Assembly (NCBI GenBank): GCA_958449715.1
Contig: CAUDIU010000056.1
Location: 1 to 10,212 of the forward strand
Source of the DNA: an uncultured Clostridium sp.
GTDB taxonomy: Bacteria; Cyanobacteriota; Vampirovibrionia; Gastranaerophilales; Gastranaerophilaceae
Reading direction: 5' to 3'
DNA length: 10,212 bases
A program made the position numbers and the translations under genes. Numbering within the stretch: position 1 is the stretch's first letter; each line of letters starts with the position of its first letter. The notes below the pieces were generated by a model that was given only the letters and a program-made list of their open reading frames with translations, searched no databases and was not told where the DNA came from. This document shows positions 1 to 5,792 of the stretch, one piece after another.

Positions 1-222
1 TTGGAATTAAGATCTACTCCTCAAAACACTGTTTTTGTTGGTGACAGCTTGTCAGATGGCATCGCAGCAAATGAGGTTGGTTGTAAATTTATTGCAGTTA
101 CTTATGGATTTGGTTTTAAATCAGTGAATGATACAAAAAAATGTGAGCCAATTTTAGTTGCAGATTGTGTAGAGAATATTTCTAATTTTTTTGTAAATAA
201 GAATAATTTAAAATATAATTAG
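1..222 (+). CDS. HAD-superfamily hydrolase, C-terminal part (5' end outside window)
   Basis: Only the last 73 codons are present. The frame is open from base 1 to a TAG at 220-222, and the initial TTG is probably an internal codon. The fragment opens just before HAD motif IV: residues 11-20 read VFVGDSLSDG, supplying the two acidic residues (D15, D19) that bind Mg2+ in this family. A core strand and glycine-rich turn follow (FIAVTYGFG, 30-38), as in phosphoglycolate phosphatase-like HADs. This family removes phosphate from small metabolites or sugar phosphates; the substrate cannot be read from the tail. It ends 16 nt before the methyltransferase and is probably co-transcribed with it, so a sugar-phosphate phosphatase in a glycan operon is a reasonable inference only. 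Family assignment is good; specific function is unknown. Confidence 0.8.
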   Translation: MELRSTPQNTVFVGDSLSDGIAANEVGCKFIAVTYGFGFKSVNDTKKCEPILVADCVENISNFFVNKNNLKYN

Positions 223-224
223 CT

Positions 225-231
225 GGAAAGG
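225..231 (+). promoter_or_regulatory. Ribosome binding site that sets the methyltransferase start
   Basis: GGAAAGG lies 1 nt before the ATG at 233 but 7 nt before the in-frame ATG at 239. The normal spacing favours 239 as the true start. Confidence 0.7.
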
Positions 232-238
232 AATGGAT

Positions 239-1165
239 ATGAAATTAATAGAAAAAATATTTTCAGTAAAAAATGAAAATTTTCATAAAGTTTGGACTAT
301 ACTTGGTTTGAAAATAAAATATTTTCAATCTAAAAGATATTATTTAAATGAGTTAAATAGTTCTAGTGATTCTATTAGTAAAAATTTAAGTATTGTTAAT
401 AGTGATATAAAAAATATTAAAAAAGAAATTAAGGATATTCATTCTGATATTTTAAATAAACAAATTGTATTATCAGAAAAAAGTTGTGAACAATTATCAA
501 GAGCAGTAAGAGATAAATTTTATGGTGTTGTAAATGGAGCTATGTATTCTCCAAAAGAAACATTTCTTGCAGAGGCTCATGCTCAAACTATTGATTTTAT
601 TAAAAATAATATGGATTTAAATAAAATCATGCTAAAAGGAGATAGAATTTCAAATCTTAAGTATTCTCTTTCATTAGTTAAAAATAAAGGTTTGTTTCTG
701 GAGTTTGGTGTGTATTCTGGAGAAACTATTAATATTATTTCTTCTACTTATAAAGACGAAAAAGTCTATGGTTTTGATTCTTTTAATGGTTTACCTGAAA
801 ATTGGAATGGTTGGTCATTAGAAAAATCGTTTTTTAAACGAGCAAATCTTCCAAATGTAAATTCTAATGTAGAGCTTGTTGTAGGTTGGTTTGATGAATC
901 ATTACCTTCTTTTTTAGAGCTTCATAATGAAGATGTTGCTTTTTTACATGTTGATTGTGATATTTATTCATCTGCAAAATATGTTTTGGAAGCATTGAAA
1001 AATAGAATTAAACCGGGAACGATTATTGTGTTCGATGAATATTTTAATTTCCCTAATTGGCAAAATCATGAATACAAAGCGTTTATGGAATTTATTCAAG
1101 ATACAAATTTAGAATATGAATATGTATCTGTAGGAAGAGATCAAGTTACAATTCGCATAATTTAG
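239..1165 (+). CDS. TylF/MycF-like SAM-dependent O-methyltransferase with N-terminal coiled coil
   Basis: A 308-residue protein from the ATG chosen by SD spacing. The C-terminal half is a class I methyltransferase of the macrocin O-methyltransferase (TylF/MycF) type. It shows the SAM-binding motif I LEFGVYSGE (about 154-162), then YGFDSFNGLPE (about 177-187), the metal/catalytic strand FLHVDCDIYSS (about 235-245) and VFDEY (about 264-268). Relatives in polysaccharide clusters methylate hydroxyls of sugars, using Mg2+ held by such Asp/Glu residues. The N-terminal third is different: residues 1-30 carry a basic/hydrophobic segment (HKVWTILGLKIKYF), followed by a Ser/Asn/Lys-rich stretch (about 38-75) likely to form a coiled coil. 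From memory, ILGxKIK-type leaders recur at the front of bacterial glycan enzymes and may be membrane-associated. It lies between the HAD gene and the GT8-ABC fusion in one operon, so O-methylation of a surface-glycan sugar is the likely role. Substrate unknown. Confidence 0.85.
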   Translation: MKLIEKIFSVKNENFHKVWTILGLKIKYFQSKRYYLNELNSSSDSISKNLSIVNSDIKNIKKEIKDIHSDILNKQIVLSEKSCEQLSRAVRDKFYGVVNGAMYSPKETFLAEAHAQTIDFIKNNMDLNKIMLKGDRISNLKYSLSLVKNKGLFLEFGVYSGETINIISSTYKDEKVYGFDSFNGLPENWNGWSLEKSFFKRANLPNVNSNVELVVGWFDESLPSFLELHNEDVAFLHVDCDIYSSAKYVLEALKNRIKPGTIIVFDEYFNFPNWQNHEYKAFMEFIQDTNLEYEYVSVGRDQVTIRII

Positions 1166-1198
1166 ATATTTAAAGGCATTAGGTAGGATATTTGATAA

Positions 1199-3820
1199 AT
1201 GGAAAAAGAAACAATTAATATTGTATATACACCAGATAATAATAATTATAAATTCGCTTTAACTTCAATACAAAGTGTAATTGATAACAATAAGAAGAAT
1301 CAATTATCATTTTATATTGCTATTGATGAAGATTTTGATGAAGATTTAAAAATTTTATTTTTAAATTATAAAAATAAATATAAAAATGTCGCAAAAGTTG
1401 AATTTTTAAATATTAATAAACAAAAATATTCAGAATTTTCTAAAAATATAACTTATTCAAAAAGAATTTATTTAATTGAAGTCCCTGATATTGTAAATGT
1501 AGATAAATTATTATTTGTTTCTGTGTATTGTATTGTAAATATAGATTTGAAGAATCTTTATAATACAGATATTTCTGATTATCAATGTGCTTGTAGTGAG
1601 TATATTACTCCTTCTTCTTTAATAAAAAAATATAATTTGCTTGGAGTAAGTAATATTTATTCAACTAATATAGTATTGATAAATACAAAAAAATGGAAGG
1701 AAGATAATTTATTTGAAAAACTGAAATCATTTAAAGTTTATAATCCAAAGGATAAACCTCATATTTGGTTTATTTTAGGTACAATTATTAGTAAGATTAA
1801 GTTATTAGATTATAAATATGATTATACAGAAGAATTTTGGTTAAAACAGCTTCCAGTATTTAGTTGTTCTCAAGATACAGAACAAGCTTACCAAGCATTT
1901 TTATCCCATTCAAAAAAACCAGCTATTATTACATTTGCAGGACCTGCGCCTTTCCTTGAAGGCTGTAACCATAGTTATCGAGATTTATGGTGGAAATATG
2001 CTAAAAAAACTGAGATATATGAGTCTATAAAGATAAATAAATTAGAAAAATTACTGGAATTACTAAATAAAAATAGAGTGTATGTTAATTATTCCAGAAT
2101 GTGGCCATATATTAAACCAATATGGTTCAGAGCTTTATTATCGATGCTTATATGTATACCAATCGGTTCATTAGATGCTGTAATTGCATTAGCTCTTAAG
2201 CCATATATGGATTTGGTAATGGTTGAAAAAAGTATAAGTTCTCCTTGGTATATTCCTTTAGGGATTGTTGCTTTTACATCTATTCAAGGGGGATTGAAGT
2301 ATTTGTCAGCATATCTTTCAACTTGGGTTGGGATGAAAATAACAAATGGACTTAAGTTTGATTTGTATAAAAAATTGTTGACATTGCCTACTTCTTTTTA
2401 TGATACAAAAAATTCTGGTGATGTAGTTTTCCAATTCAATAATATGGCGGATAATGCTTGTTCTGGTTTATTAAACAACTTAAGTGTGTTTACTCAAAGA
2501 ATATTCTCATCTGTGTCATTAGTCTGCGTATTATTTTATAATTCTTGGCAACTTGCATTGATAGCAGTTTTTGTTTTAGCTTGTGCTTTTGCTCCTGTTG
2601 CTAAATTACAAAAAAGAATTAAAAGTGTTATGGAAAGAACTGTTGTTGCAGATGCAGCTATTATAACAGCATATAATGAAACATTTAATGGTAATAAGAC
2701 TATTACTTCATACAACCTCCAAAATACAGAAATAGATAAATTTGCATGGATTCTAAAAAATGTATTGAATTTAAGAATAAAAATGGTTCAAAAGACTCAA
2801 TGGCTATCTCCGATGATGCATGTCATTGTATCAGTCGGTATTGCTGCTGCGATAGGGTATGGAAGTCATTTGATTATGTCTGGAACTATAACAAGTGGTA
2901 ATTTTGTATCTTTTATTACTGCTTTAATTTTGTTGTATACGCCAGTTAAAAATATTGGGAATAACCTTAATTCAGTTCAACTTTCGTTCTTTGCAATAGA
3001 GCAAATTTTTAATAAATTAGATATAGTTCCTTCTATTAGAAATAAAGAAAATGCAATAGTATTAAATAAGGCTCATTCTCGCATATCATTTAAAAATGTT
3101 AATTTTGAATATATAAAAAATAAACCGGTACTAAAGAATATTAATTTAGAAGTAAAGCAGGGTGAAACAATTGCATTAGTTGGTAATTCAGGTGGCGGGA
3201 AAACAACTATAGTTAATTTATTGCCAAGATTTTATGATGTAAAATCAGGCAATATAATGATTGATAATGTTGATATTAGAGATTATACACTTGAATCTCT
3301 AAGAGATAATATTGCAGTTGTATTCCAAGATAATTTCTTATTTTCAGGAACAATAAAAGAAAATATCTTATTGGGCAAGCAAGATGCTACAGATGAAGAA
3401 ATACAACAGGCTTTAAAAATGGCTTATCTCGATGAATTTATTTCAACTTTAAAAGATGGAATAAACACTCAAATAGGCGAACGAGGTATGTTATTATCTG
3501 GAGGACAAAAACAGCGTGTAGCTATTGCTAGAGCATTTTTAAAGAATGCTCCAATACTAATTTTGGACGAAGCAACTTCTGCACTGGATAACAAAGCTGA
3601 AGCTATTGTACAAAAGGCAATTGATAATTTAATGAAATGTAAAACAGTATTTGTAATTGCACATAGACTTTCGACTATCCAAAATGCGGATAGAATTGCT
3701 GTAATTAATCAAGGAGAATTAGTTGAACTTGGAAATCATGAAGAACTCATGAAGATTGAAAATGGACAGTATAAAATGCTTTATGATATGCAATTTAAAA
3801 AACAGGAAATTCCAAGTTAG
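1199..3820 (+). CDS. Degenerate GT8-like domain fused to MsbA-type ABC exporter
   Basis: An uninterrupted 873-codon frame with SD AGGTAGGA at 1181-1188, 33 nt after the methyltransferase. Residues 1-275 have the GT8 layout: NIVYTPDNNNY start, YSKRIYLIEVPDI, KLLF...CIV strand, then YRDLWWKYAKKTEIYE end. The metal-binding DxD position (expected after KLLFV) reads S108-V109-Y110, the NSG region reads YSTN (154-157), and the usual IIHF is IITF (T245), so sugar transfer is doubtful. Residues about 302-600 are a six-helix ABC exporter membrane domain and about 625-873 the ATPase: Walker A GNSGGGKTT (662-670), Q-loop Q710, signature LSGGQ (766-770), Walker B ILILDE (786-791), H-loop H822. All ATPase motifs are intact, so transport should work. 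Such half-transporters dimerise and flip lipids or lipid-linked sugars. An operon with a sugar methyltransferase suggests a glycolipid flippase with a glycan-sensing or regulatory cytoplasmic head. That role is inference. Confidence 0.85.
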   Translation: MEKETINIVYTPDNNNYKFALTSIQSVIDNNKKNQLSFYIAIDEDFDEDLKILFLNYKNKYKNVAKVEFLNINKQKYSEFSKNITYSKRIYLIEVPDIVNVDKLLFVSVYCIVNIDLKNLYNTDISDYQCACSEYITPSSLIKKYNLLGVSNIYSTNIVLINTKKWKEDNLFEKLKSFKVYNPKDKPHIWFILGTIISKIKLLDYKYDYTEEFWLKQLPVFSCSQDTEQAYQAFLSHSKKPAIITFAGPAPFLEGCNHSYRDLWWKYAKKTEIYESIKINKLEKLLELLNKNRVYVNYSRMWPYIKPIWFRALLSMLICIPIGSLDAVIALALKPYMDLVMVEKSISSPWYIPLGIVAFTSIQGGLKYLSAYLSTWVGMKITNGLKFDLYKKLLTLPTSFYDTKNSGDVVFQFNNMADNACSGLLNNLSVFTQRIFSSVSLVCVLFYNSWQLALIAVFVLACAFAPVAKLQKRIKSVMERTVVADAAIITAYNETFNGNKTITSYNLQNTEIDKFAWILKNVLNLRIKMVQKTQWLSPMMHVIVSVGIAAAIGYGSHLIMSGTITSGNFVSFITALILLYTPVKNIGNNLNSVQLSFFAIEQIFNKLDIVPSIRNKENAIVLNKAHSRISFKNVNFEYIKNKPVLKNINLEVKQGETIALVGNSGGGKTTIVNLLPRFYDVKSGNIMIDNVDIRDYTLESLRDNIAVVFQDNFLFSGTIKENILLGKQDATDEEIQQALKMAYLDEFISTLKDGINTQIGERGMLLSGGQKQRVAIARAFLKNAPILILDEATSALDNKAEAIVQKAIDNLMKCKTVFVIAHRLSTIQNADRIAVINQGELVELGNHEELMKIENGQYKMLYDMQFKKQEIPS

Positions 3821-3877
3821 TTAAAATTGCAAAAGGAAAGTAATTATTAAAATATAAATTCGAATTATAATAATAGC

Positions 3878-3927
3878 AAAAACTTTAACTGATACAATTT
3901 GTAATTTAGTTAAAGTTTTTCTTTATT
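3878..3927 (+). terminator. Rho-independent terminator of the glycan operon
   Basis: A perfect 13-bp stem pairs 3878-3890 with 3908-3920 around a 17-nt loop and ends in a T-rich run (TTTTTCTTTATTT). It lies 58 nt after the GT8-ABC stop codon. The stem is A/T-rich, but its length and perfection make it convincing. No gene is visible between here and 4126; that stretch holds repeat copy A and otherwise featureless A/T-rich DNA. Confidence 0.75.
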
Positions 3928-3947
3928 TGATAATGTTAAATTAAAAC

Positions 3948-4037
3948 ATAGTTCAGAAGTATTTTTTTGTAAGTTTTTGCTAATAAATCAAGCTATATTT
4001 GAAAGATAGTCCTATTGTGGCAAAGAAATGAATTTTG
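3948..4037 (+). repeat. Diverged direct repeat, copy A (partner at 5340-5431)
   Basis: Aligned with 5340-5431 it shares an AGTTCAG start, then, 35 versus 38 nt further on, AAATCAAG(C/A)TATATTTGAAA (19 of 20 identical). After that come CCTATT and CAAA(G/A)AAAT(G/C)AA at the same spacing. The pair brackets the GNAT-like gene, the tandem repeat, the 121-aa gene and most of the inverted-repeat element. No coding frame runs through it. It could be a transposon-end remnant or a repeated non-coding element. Confidence 0.55.
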
Positions 4038-4126
4038 TCGATATTTGTTTGATTTAAAAATTTAAACTAAAAAAATAATTTATCGCGTTAGGATTACAAA
4101 AATAATAAAATTAGATAATATCTATT

Positions 4127-4645
4127 TTATATTACTGTTACAAATTTTGATAAATCTTCAGATTTTTCATTTTTTATTTCTTTATATAAAAAGTTTTTTG
4201 CTAATTTTTCTATTTGTTTTTTAATTTCATTAGAATCAATGTACATTTGGTCTCTTTCATATTCGTTTTCATAATCAAAACCAAATTTATAATAAAATAA
4301 TTCTGAATTGAAAGCAGGTGTTAAATTTATGTTGTCTTTGTCTTTATATTTGTTCAAAGCAAAGTTTATTAAATTTCTACCTCCGTTTTTGATTTTAATT
4401 AATTCATTTGTTTTCCAGGTCAGTAAATATTGTAAATGAGCTTCTTTACTAAAATTATTTGATTGTATAGATAAAAGTCCAAAAGGATTATTGTTTTTTA
4501 TTGCTAATACAGAATAATCAAGATAATTAAAAGAGTTAAAAGCGTTTTTCAAAAAATTTTTAATTTTTTGATCTTGAACTTGCATTCTGTCAATATTAGA
4601 TTGACTTAGATTTTTTAATAATTTATTGCAAATGTAAAAGAACAA
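4127..4645 (-). CDS. GNAT-like acetyltransferase, possibly 5'-truncated
   Basis: The 172-codon frame begins at a TTG (4645) with no convincing SD. The first ATG is codon 21 (4585), also without a good SD. Residues 44-60 (YSVLAIKNNNPFGLLSI) resemble GNAT strands beta2-beta3. ELIKIKNGGRNLINFAL (81-97) matches the acetyl-CoA pyrophosphate loop and helix, with a loose N-G-G-R in place of the usual Q/RxxGxG/A. NLTPAFNSELFYYKFGF (107-123) matches the typical C-terminal 'FYxkxGF' strand-helix-strand. This family moves an acetyl group from CoA to amines; the acceptor is unknown. The open frame extends upstream to about 4696 but has no ATG there, and the first codons fall inside the 22-bp tandem repeat at 4641. 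A rearrangement may therefore have replaced the real 5' end. It could be a remnant or a TTG-started gene. Its neighbours give no pathway hint. Confidence 0.55.
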   Translation of the reverse strand: MFFYICNKLLKNLSQSNIDRMQVQDQKIKNFLKNAFNSFNYLDYSVLAIKNNNPFGLLSIQSNNFSKEAHLQYLLTWKTNELIKIKNGGRNLINFALNKYKDKDNINLTPAFNSELFYYKFGFDYENEYERDQMYIDSNEIKKQIEKLAKNFLYKEIKNEKSEDLSKFVTVI

Positions 4646-4684
4646 CCAGTTTAGGAATATTTGACAACCAGTTCGGGAATTTTT
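4641..4684 (+). repeat. Tandem 22-bp repeat, two units
   Basis: Units 4641-4662 and 4663-4684 match at 18 of 22 positions. The shared core is ACAACCAGTT(T/C)(A/G)GGAAT(A/T)TTT. The CAGTTYRGGAATTT part recurs at 5341-5354 and, inverted, twice at 5230-5260. The left unit overlaps the first codons of the GNAT-like frame. Confidence 0.75.
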
Positions 4685-4711
4685 GGAAAAATAAATTTAA
4701 AAAGTTAAAAT
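4683..4711 (+). promoter_or_regulatory. Possible promoter reading from the repeat into the 121-aa gene
   Basis: TTGGAA (4683-4688), a 17-nt gap and TAAAAT (4706-4711) give 4/6 and 5/6 matches to consensus, with the -35 overlapping the end of the tandem repeat. The A/T-rich background makes chance matches likely, and the implied 5' leader would be over 100 nt. Confidence 0.25.
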
Positions 4712-4818
4712 AATGTTATATTTTATATAAATTTATATCTAAACTATTATTAATAGTATAACAAATTAATTTTTTACAGATTTTATATATACAGAAAAGA
4801 TTAAAAATCATGATTTAT

Positions 4819-4823
4819 GGAGG
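4819..4823 (+). promoter_or_regulatory. Ribosome binding site that sets the start at 4831
   Basis: GGAGG sits 7 nt before the ATG at 4831. An upstream in-frame ATG at 4810 would place this SD inside the coding region and has no SD of its own. Confidence 0.85.
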
Positions 4824-4830
4824 TACTTTA

Positions 4831-5196
4831 ATGAAAACTAATAATATTCAAACGAACAATTCATTAAGCTTTGGCGCTAAATTACAAATATCAAGAAGAA
4901 CTTGTGTTAGAGGTAAAAAGTTTATAGATAATGAACTAACAAACCAATATTTCAAAAAAGCTGAGGGAATAGGAACTTCTAAAGACTTAATTAAATTTGA
5001 TATTGGACCTTTATACAAAAATGATGACAAACATATTGGAATTCGAGCTCAATTTATTCATCAAGGTGGAAAAATAAAAAAACAAGCTAATTATGAAAAT
5101 GGACCAGCATTTAATGCTAAAGAATTAAAAGAATATGTAAACATGATTATAAATGGGACATTGGATGAATTTCAAAACCTATTTACAAAAAAATAA
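4831..5196 (+). CDS. Small protein of unknown function with N-terminal SLSFGAK tag
   Basis: 121 residues from the SD-supported ATG. I do not recognise a family. The N-terminus (about residues 1-20) is Asn/Thr-rich and carries SLSFGAKLQIS. It resembles the short S-x-x-F-x-(A/G) leader I associate with Gastranaerophilales proteins, also present as SPNFQG in the 9836 gene. The body is basic and hydrophilic, with no hydrophobic segment long enough for a membrane helix. One cysteine is visible (in RRTCVRGKK). The middle (KFDIGPLYKNDDKHIGIRAQFIHQGG) looks like alternating beta strands, and the end (AKELKEYVNMIINGTLDEFQNLF) like an amphipathic helix. It stands alone between repeats, with no terminator seen downstream. 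It is a genuine gene judging by its strong SD and tagged start, but its function is unknown; a cargo or accessory gene of the repeat island is possible. Confidence 0.75.
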   Translation: MKTNNIQTNNSLSFGAKLQISRRTCVRGKKFIDNELTNQYFKKAEGIGTSKDLIKFDIGPLYKNDDKHIGIRAQFIHQGGKIKKQANYENGPAFNAKELKEYVNMIINGTLDEFQNLFTKK

Positions 5197-5229
5197 AAAT
5201 TTAAAAAACTTTTCCTCTGTTCTATCAAA

Positions 5230-5354
5230 AAATCCTGAACTGTCCCGAATTTCTTAAACTGTGTCTAAATCCCCGCCATTTAAGGTTTTGAGACACTGTC
5301 TTGTTTTAGACATTGACGGACAGTAATCGGACTTTTTTGCCAGTTCAGGAATTT
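5230..5354. repeat. 125-bp element with terminal inverted repeats (MITE-like)
   Basis: AAATCCTGAACTG at 5230-5242 is the reverse complement, with one extra base, of CAGTTCAGGAATTT at 5341-5354. Similarity continues weakly inward (CCGA..., TGTCTAAA on both arms). Inside are further short dyads: GTGTCT/AGACAC (5261-5266 and 5291-5296), ACTGTC/GACAGT (5295-5300 and 5319-5324) and the small hairpin TGTCT-AGACA (5297-5312). A second inverted core, CGAATTTCTTAAACTG, lies at 5246-5261. There is no coding frame and no clear target duplication. The ends loosely recall TGAACTG...-type insertion sequence ends. The rest of 5197-5523 holds repeat copy B and no gene. Confidence 0.55.
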
Positions 5355-5431
5355 CATTTTTAGCGATTTCCGACTAAAAAAATCAAGATATATTTGAAAC
5401 ACACCCCTATTAGTTCAAAAAAATCAAATTC
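5340..5431 (+). repeat. Diverged direct repeat, copy B (partner at 3948-4037)
   Basis: It begins in the right terminal repeat of the 125-bp element and runs past it through AAATCAAGATATATTTGAAA (5380-5399), CCTATT and CAAAAAAATCAAA. All blocks are collinear with copy A. Both copies have the same orientation and lie about 1.4 kb apart. Confidence 0.55.
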
Positions 5432-5523
5432 CTGCAATGTCTGTTCAATGATAATGTATAATTTTTAAGAGTTACAAAATTTATTTTCATAATTTATTAA
5501 TTGTATTGTAAAAAAAATAAAAT

Positions 5524-5594
5524 TTCCCGGAGATGGATTCGAACCACCGTTGGAAGAGCCAGAATCTTCAGTCCTGCCACTAGACGATCCGGGA
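5524..5594 (-). tRNA. tRNA-Gln (anticodon CUG)
   Basis: Read on the minus strand it folds fully: 7-bp acceptor TCCCGGA/TCCGGGA, 3-bp D stem GTC/GAC with a 9-nt loop, anticodon stem GAAGA/TCTTC around TTCTGGC (anticodon CTG after T33), and T arm GGTGG-TTCGAAT-CCATC. The discriminator is A, and no CCA is encoded. The acceptor starts with a U1-A72 pair, typical of tRNA-Gln. It lies 28 nt downstream of tRNA-Asn and is probably processed from the same transcript. A CUG anticodon reads only CAG, so a UUG-anticodon Gln tRNA should exist elsewhere. No strong terminator hairpin follows, only a T-rich run. Confidence 0.9.
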
Positions 5595-5622
5595 ATAAGT
5601 TAAAAATTTACATAATAAAAAA

Positions 5623-5694
5623 CTCCCCAGGTTGGACTCGAACCAACAACCTACCGGTTAACAGCCGGTTGCTCCGCCATTGAGCTACTGAGGA
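5623..5694 (-). tRNA. tRNA-Asn (anticodon GUU)
   Basis: On the minus strand: acceptor TCCTCAG/CTGGGGA (one T-G pair, U1-A72), D stem GCTC/GAGC, anticodon stem ACCGG/CCGGT around CTGTTAA (anticodon GTT), T arm GTTGG-TTCGAGT-CCAAC and discriminator G. No CCA is encoded. It is first in a two-tRNA unit, with about 45 nt of leader after the promoter at 5746-5774. Confidence 0.95.
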
Positions 5695-5745
5695 ATAATT
5701 CTTTTTTTATTTCCGCAACTTTATTTCGTTGGGGCTTATGAGATT

Positions 5746-5774
5746 ATTATAGTACAAAAAATTTTTATTGTAAA
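5746..5774 (-). promoter_or_regulatory. Sigma70-type promoter of the tRNA-Asn/Gln unit
   Basis: On the minus strand TTTACA (5774-5769), exactly 17 nt, then the perfect TATAAT (5751-5746). Transcription should start near 5739, about 45 nt before tRNA-Asn. Confidence 0.85.
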
Positions 5775-5792
5775 GTACTTTTTTTAACTTTT

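Noticed and set aside
1..3. TTG as the real start of the HAD protein
   Set aside because: A HAD enzyme needs motifs I-III before the GDSLSDG motif; these must lie left of the window.
233..238. Upstream ATG (MDMK...) as methyltransferase start
   Set aside because: The GGAAAGG would be only 1 nt away; the ATG at 239 has 7-nt spacing.
4641..4684. CRISPR-like array
   Set aside because: There are only two abutting 22-bp units, with no spacers and no cas genes.
4810..4830. ATG at 4810 as start of the 121-aa protein
   Set aside because: The GGAGG lies inside this extension at ideal distance from the ATG at 4831.
4848..5030. 60-codon minus-strand frame
   Set aside because: It is a shadow of the SD-supported 4831 gene, with no SD and no family features.
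5501..5683. 60-codon open frame on the plus strand
   Set aside because: It is antisense to two fully folding tRNA genes and has no SD.
5773..5792. Terminator after the PglK-like gene
   Set aside because: Only a short AAAGTACTTT palindrome and A/T runs are present; there is no stable stem, and the site overlaps the tRNA promoter.
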